From JAAYCI01 sp031551695 (GTDB taxonomy: Bacteria > Bacillota > Clostridia > Oscillospirales > Ruminococcaceae): DNA of 10,376 bases. The DNA lies in the NCBI GenBank assembly GCA_031551695.1, contig JAVBNG010000066.1, positions 1-10,376 on the forward strand, in the 5' to 3' direction. Positions within the stretch are counted from its first letter, which is position 1; every line of letters starts with the position of its first letter. This document shows positions 6,607 to 10,376 of the stretch, piece by piece. The notes under the pieces were generated by a model, which saw only the letters and a list, made by a program, of their open reading frames with translations, searched no databases and had not been told where the DNA came from. The translations under genes were made by a program, and so were the position numbers.

Positions 6607-7386
6607 TCACCCCTCCAAGCCCTTGATTTCAAACGCCTTTTTATTGCCATGGACCAAATCCACCAAGGCGCGGGTGACCGCTTCGGGGTCTTTGTGTTTC
6701 CAAACGTTGCGGCCGATGGCAACACCCGCCGCGCCCACGCCGACGGCCTTTTCAATACAGTCGAACAATGCGGGCAGCTCGCTGGTGGCCTCGCCCCCCA
6801 GCACAATAACCGGTTGGTAGGACGCGTCGATGACCTGCTTGAATTCCTCCGGCGTGCCGGTGTATGTGGTTTTGATGATGCTTGCGCCGTATTCACAGCC
6901 TGTGCGGGTGGCAAGGCGCACATTCTCCACGTTTTTCGGCACGTCGTTGCCAAAGCCGCCCGGCAGCATCTCGGCCATCAGGGGCACACCCCAGGCACGG
7001 CCCTGGGCGGCCAGCGTGGCCACGTTTTTCATGCACTCCTGCTCGTCCGGCGTGCCGGGAAAGCCGTTGCAGGCCACCGCGTCCGCGCCCACCTTCAGGG
7101 CGTCTTCCACACTGAACAGCAGGCGGGGATATCCCCCGGCGGCGCTGGGTATGGCGGAATAACCTCCGTCACATCGCAGAATAACCCCGATATCCCCGAG
7201 GATATCCGCGTATTTGGCAGCAATGCCGTGGGAAACCAGCACCGCGTCGGCGCCGCCGGCCACAACAGCCTTCAATATCTCGCCCGTGCGGTCCAGCGCC
7301 GGGTTCACGTTCATGCCCATACCGTGGTCCATGGCGATAATCACGGTCCTGCCGTCCGGTTTAAAAATGCGGTTCAGTCGTTTCAT
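6607..7386 (-). CDS. DhnA/LsrF-family class I aldolase, 259 aa
   Basis: A Schiff-base-forming TIM-barrel aldolase related to LsrF and archaeal-type fructose-bisphosphate aldolase. The N-terminal RLNRIFKPDGRTVIIAMDHG aligns by eye with the start of the LsrF core, including Asp20-His21. Lys172 in IIKTTY is the expected Schiff-base lysine. LGGEA (196-200) and GAAGVAIGRNVW (218-229) are the usual phosphate-binding loops, which suggests a phosphorylated substrate or product. The tyrosine and tryptophan expected about 31 and 33 residues before the lysine in archaeal fructose-bisphosphate aldolase are Leu141 and Glu139 here, so the substrate probably differs. ATG 7386 is chosen for AAAGGA (7396-7401) nine bases upstream and because it matches where the family begins; upstream codons in frame reach 7440 but look non-coding. 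A 57-base AT-rich gap separates it from the transporter ATPase gene. No confident promoter was seen in that gap. Confidence 0.92.
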   Translation of the reverse strand: MKRLNRIFKPDGRTVIIAMDHGMGMNVNPALDRTGEILKAVVAGGADAVLVSHGIAAKYADILGDIGVILRCDGGYSAIPSAAGGYPRLLFSVEDALKVGADAVACNGFPGTPDEQECMKNVATLAAQGRAWGVPLMAEMLPGGFGNDVPKNVENVRLATRTGCEYGASIIKTTYTGTPEEFKQVIDASYQPVIVLGGEATSELPALFDCIEKAVGVGAAGVAIGRNVWKHKDPEAVTRALVDLVHGNKKAFEIKGLEG

Positions 7387-7443
7387 AATGTATATTCCTT
7401 TCTTCTTATAAACTCTAGTTCTTGTTAAAACACGCGGCAACCG

Positions 7444-8511
7444 TCAGGCGGGCGTCGCAAAAACAGCCCCGGTGTCCGGGTCGAACAGCTTGGCACGTTT
7501 CAAATCCAGCGTGAACTGCACTTCTTCCCGCTCGGCCAATTGCTCGGGGATATCCATATGGCAGCAGATGGGCTTATCTTCCCATGTCATGTAAACAAGC
7601 GCATGGTCGCCCAAAAGCTCTATCTGGTCTACCTTGGCGCGCAAGGGGGTCATCTGGCCGTTCGGCGCAAGGACAATGTCTTCCGGCCGGATGCCAAGGG
7701 TATAGGTGCCGTCCGCCGGGACGGCGGGCAGGCCGTTTACACACACGCCGCCCACGGTAAGCACGCCGCCTTCGCTTTTCGCGTCCATGAAATTCATGGC
7801 GGGCGTGCCAAGGAAACCGGCTACAAAGCTGTTGGCGGGGTTACGGTACAGCTCCATGGGGCTGCCGATCTGCTGCAATGAGCCATTTTTCAAAATGGCG
7901 ATCTTGTCGCCCATGGACATGGCTTCCTCCTGGTCGTGTGTAACAAAAACGGCGGTGATGCCAAGCCTTTGCTGCAGACGGCGGATCTGCTGGCGCGTTT
8001 CCACGCGAAGTTTTGCGTCCAGGTTTGACAACGGCTCGTCCAGCAACAGCACCTTTGGTTCCATCACAAGCGCGCGGGCCAAGGCCACGCGCTGCTGCTG
8101 GCCGCCGGAAAGCTGGGTGATGGCCCGTTTGTCCAGCCCCTCAAGGCCCACCAGCACCAGCGCTTTCATCACCCTGTCGGTGATTTGGGCGCTGGGCATT
8201 TTCTTCAGCCGCAGGCCAAAAGAGACATTTTCAAACACGTTCAAATGCGGGAAAAGGGCATAGCTTTGGAACACCAGCGACGTGGGACGGCGATCCGGCG
8301 GCAGTGCCGTCACGTCCGCACCGCCCATCCGCACCGTTCCTGCGTCCGGCTCCAAAAATCCGGATAAAATTCGTAATAATGTGGTTTTTCCACAACCGGA
8401 GGGCCCCAGTAAGCAGAGCATTTCCCCTTCTTCGATTGTCAGGTCCACATTGTCTACTGCTTTCACGGCCCCGAAACTTTTGCAGAGACCTTTTATTTCA
8501 AGCTGCGCCAT
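7444..8511 (-). CDS. ABC importer ATPase, PotA/FbpC/UgpC type, 355 aa
   Basis: This cytoplasmic ATPase powers uptake by the fused permease encoded just upstream. Motifs are complete: Walker A GPSGCGKT 36-43, Q82 in VFQSYALF, signature LSGGQQQ 134-140, Walker B LLLDEP 155-160, D-loop SNLD 162-165 and H192 in THDQEE. After about residue 235 a TOBE-type regulatory domain follows (GIRPEDI at 273-279). Length and order match PotA, FbpC, PhnT and UgpC, which import polyamines, ferric iron, 2-aminoethylphosphonate and glycerol phosphate. Sequence motifs alone do not choose between these. ATG 8511 has AAGGA at 8521-8525 nine bases upstream, and the gene starts 21 bases after the permease stop. The aldolase gene follows, so the imported compound is more likely a carbon source than a polyamine or iron; that is inference. 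Confidence 0.93.
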   Translation of the reverse strand: MAQLEIKGLCKSFGAVKAVDNVDLTIEEGEMLCLLGPSGCGKTTLLRILSGFLEPDAGTVRMGGADVTALPPDRRPTSLVFQSYALFPHLNVFENVSFGLRLKKMPSAQITDRVMKALVLVGLEGLDKRAITQLSGGQQQRVALARALVMEPKVLLLDEPLSNLDAKLRVETRQQIRRLQQRLGITAVFVTHDQEEAMSMGDKIAILKNGSLQQIGSPMELYRNPANSFVAGFLGTPAMNFMDAKSEGGVLTVGGVCVNGLPAVPADGTYTLGIRPEDIVLAPNGQMTPLRAKVDQIELLGDHALVYMTWEDKPICCHMDIPEQLAEREEVQFTLDLKRAKLFDPDTGAVFATPA

Positions 8512-8532
8512 TGCAAGCGGTCCTTCCTTCCG

Positions 8533-10344
8533 TCAAATTTTGAATTTGTTCAGGCCAATCAACCGGTCGATCACCAGCAATATAATCAGGGCGAATATCA
8601 CCAGCAGGCTGGAAATGGCGGTGATGGTAGGCTCGAGGCCGTACTCCAGCTGGCTGAAAATACGCACAGGCAGCGTTACCGACTGGCCGCCCACCAGGAA
8701 CACGCTCACCGTCGTCTCATCGAGGGATGTGATGAAACTGAACAGCCCCGCCACGATGATGCTGGGCCGGATGATGGGGAACGTGATCTTCCAGAACGTC
8801 TGCCACGGGGATGCGCCAAGGTCGCGTGCGGCCTCTTCTATGGACGCATCGAAGCCGATGAGGCTGGAGAGCACGGTGCGTATCACATAGGTGCTGCAAA
8901 TGATGATGTGCACGAACAGCAGGGCCCGGAAGGACGCGTTCCAGCCGATGCGCGCGGCAAAGCGGACCGCGGCCAGGCCAAAAATGACGCCGGGAACCAT
9001 GAGCGGCGAAAGGAAGAAGGTGCGCAGGGCGTTGGTGAAGCGAAACTTGAACCGCGTGAGGGACACGGCCACCATGGTGCCAAACACCAGCGCCACACCC
9101 ACCGCAAAAAAGGCAAGCCGCAGGCTGACGAAGAAGCTTTTGAGGTATTCCGTCTTGTTCGCAAGGCCGATATACCACTTGAGCGAAAAGCCCTGCGGCG
9201 GGAAGTAGACGAGGTTCGCCTCTGTGAAAGAGCTAATGATGACGATGGGCAGCGGACAAATGATAAAGACGATGCCCAGCACTACCAGCACTTTTACAAG
9301 AACGGTACCCACCTTCTCAAATCCGGTGCTGCACCCGGCAAGGAACTTCCGCATGCCGTCTGATTTTTCCAGTCTCCGCATGATGGAAGCGTAAATGTCG
9401 TAGAAAAAGTCTTTGATTTTTGTGGTGAACTGGTGCCACGCGTTTGTGTAGTTGGCGTTGCGGTAGATGCCCGTACGGTCGTTCATGCGCTCAATGCGCG
9501 AGGTCATCTTGTTGTACAGCGTCACCAGCACAAGGCTAACCAGCAGCAGGATGATGGCCACCGCCGCGGCAAAGGGCCAGTCCATCAGGCCCATGCCCTG
9601 CTGGTACACATACATGGACATGGTCATGATGCCGCCCTTGCCCATCAGCTTTGGCGTGATATAGGAGCTGAAACTGAGCAGGAAAACAAATAGGCTGCCC
9701 GCCACAACGCCGGGCATGCTGAGGGGCAAAATGACCTTGCAAAATGCCTGCCATTTGGAACAACCCAGGTCTCGGGCGGCCTCTTGCAAGTTGAAGTTCG
9801 TGTTTTCCAGCACCGCCTTGATGGACAACACCATGTAAGGCGTATACACCTGCACCAGGCCCAGCACAATGCCGAACTCCTCGCCGAGGAACTTGATGCC
9901 GGAAAAGCCCAGCATTTTGATGACCTGGTTCACCGGGCCGTTGTTGCCGAAAATAATCATCAGCCCCAAGGTGCGCGCCACAACGTTCGTCACCAGCGGC
10001 GTGAGCAAAAGCGCCAGCATGATGCCTTTTTTTGCGTTGCTGCCCTTCGTCATGGACAAAGCGATGGGATAGCCCACAACAAGGGCCACTACCGTTGCCA
10101 TAAACGCGATGCGCAGCGTGCGTAAGAGCACTTTCAGGTTATAGGGATCCATAAACCGGACGAAGTTGTCCATGTTAGGGTTGGAATAGTCGATGAGCCC
10201 GCTGCCGGGAATGCCGTGGTACACGCACAGCGCAAACAGGTACACAATGGGAACGAAAAATGCCAGCAGCAGCATGATTGTACTTGGCGCAAGAAGCAAA
10301 TACTGCGCCGGTTTCAGGCGGGAGCGGGAACGCCTTGTGCCCAT
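8533..10344 (-). CDS. Fused two-domain ABC importer permease (PotB-PotC-like in one chain), 603 aa
   Basis: One chain contains both membrane subunits of a type I ABC importer. The N half (to about residue 280) resembles PotB and the C half (from about 350) resembles PotC/PhnV, each with about six membrane helices. Each half has its own EAA loop for docking the ATPase: EAARDLGCSKWQ begins at 188 and EAARDLGASPWQ at 504. Between them lies a polar linker of about 65 residues, rich in charged and aromatic residues, which should be cytoplasmic. Family members fused in this way (FbpB, ThiP) are usually nearer 500-550 residues, so the linker makes this one long. ATG 10344 is chosen because GGAGGT (10354-10359) lies nine bases upstream; GTG 10353 would abut it. 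The ATPase gene follows after 21 bases. The substrate-binding protein is absent and is probably encoded further upstream. Confidence 0.92.
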   Translation of the reverse strand: MGTRRSRSRLKPAQYLLLAPSTIMLLLAFFVPIVYLFALCVYHGIPGSGLIDYSNPNMDNFVRFMDPYNLKVLLRTLRIAFMATVVALVVGYPIALSMTKGSNAKKGIMLALLLTPLVTNVVARTLGLMIIFGNNGPVNQVIKMLGFSGIKFLGEEFGIVLGLVQVYTPYMVLSIKAVLENTNFNLQEAARDLGCSKWQAFCKVILPLSMPGVVAGSLFVFLLSFSSYITPKLMGKGGIMTMSMYVYQQGMGLMDWPFAAAVAIILLLVSLVLVTLYNKMTSRIERMNDRTGIYRNANYTNAWHQFTTKIKDFFYDIYASIMRRLEKSDGMRKFLAGCSTGFEKVGTVLVKVLVVLGIVFIICPLPIVIISSFTEANLVYFPPQGFSLKWYIGLANKTEYLKSFFVSLRLAFFAVGVALVFGTMVAVSLTRFKFRFTNALRTFFLSPLMVPGVIFGLAAVRFAARIGWNASFRALLFVHIIICSTYVIRTVLSSLIGFDASIEEAARDLGASPWQTFWKITFPIIRPSIIVAGLFSFITSLDETTVSVFLVGGQSVTLPVRIFSQLEYGLEPTITAISSLLVIFALIILLVIDRLIGLNKFKI

Positions 10345-10376
10345 GGAAATCACACCTCCATATTATTTTAAAAGCG

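Noticed and set aside
5747..6820. Plus-strand open frame of 357 codons opposite the dehydrogenase and aldolase genes
   Set aside because: It is antisense to two genes with intact catalytic motifs, shows no domain, and spans their junction. Similar antisense frames at 631-1524 and 6649-7428 were rejected for the same reason.
7387..7443. Possible internal promoter before the aldolase gene (TATAAG at 7405-7410)
   Set aside because: No -35 hexamer lies at a suitable distance, and the gap is short. Transcription from the upstream transporter genes is the simpler reading.

Overview
The window is a gene-dense, GC-rich stretch with every convincing gene on the minus strand. Strong AGGAGG-type ribosome sites, TTG/GTG alternative starts, an energy-coupling-factor (ECF) transporter and overlapping stop/start junctions all suggest a Gram-positive Firmicute. 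A gut-type Clostridia (Oscillospirales-like) is my best guess; the genus cannot be read from the sequence.

Reading in the direction of transcription (right to left), there are two transcription units. Unit 1 (10344 to 5543) encodes a fused two-domain inner-membrane permease of the spermidine/iron/phosphonate importer type, its PotA/FbpC-like ATPase, a DhnA/LsrF-type class I aldolase and a zinc-dependent alcohol dehydrogenase. It ends in a perfect 15-bp stem-loop terminator (5488-5526). The layout is that of an import-and-degrade operon for a small, perhaps already phosphorylated, carbon compound. The substrate-binding protein is not in the window and would be expected beyond position 10376.

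A 348-bp intergenic region (5195-5542) follows. It holds the terminator, a good sigma-70-type promoter (-35 TTGCCA, 17-bp spacer, extended -10 TGA-TAAAAT) and two related 18-bp dyads built on GGTTAG/CTAACC half-sites. One dyad lies just after the predicted transcription start and the other lies 79 bp further down the leader, so a dedicated repressor is likely.

Unit 2 (5194 to beyond position 1) encodes an MptD/Trep_Strep-type ECF substrate-binding S component, an EcfT transmembrane protein, a 1113-residue protein joining a double ECF ATPase to a complete ABC exporter-fold half-transporter, and the start of a second half-transporter. The exporter-fold ATPase carries the TAFADPE sequence I associate with IrtA/YbtP-like siderophore importers. 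With the GGTTAG operators this makes iron, heme or siderophore uptake the best hypothesis for unit 2, but the substrate is not proven by sequence.

The most unusual point is the ECF-ATPase/exporter fusion. A good Shine-Dalgarno site and ATG survive at the joint, and one extra base in a nearby four-base run would restore two separate genes. It is therefore either a recent gene fusion with possible internal initiation, or a one-base sequence error. No RNA genes, mobile elements, CRISPR arrays or phage genes were seen.
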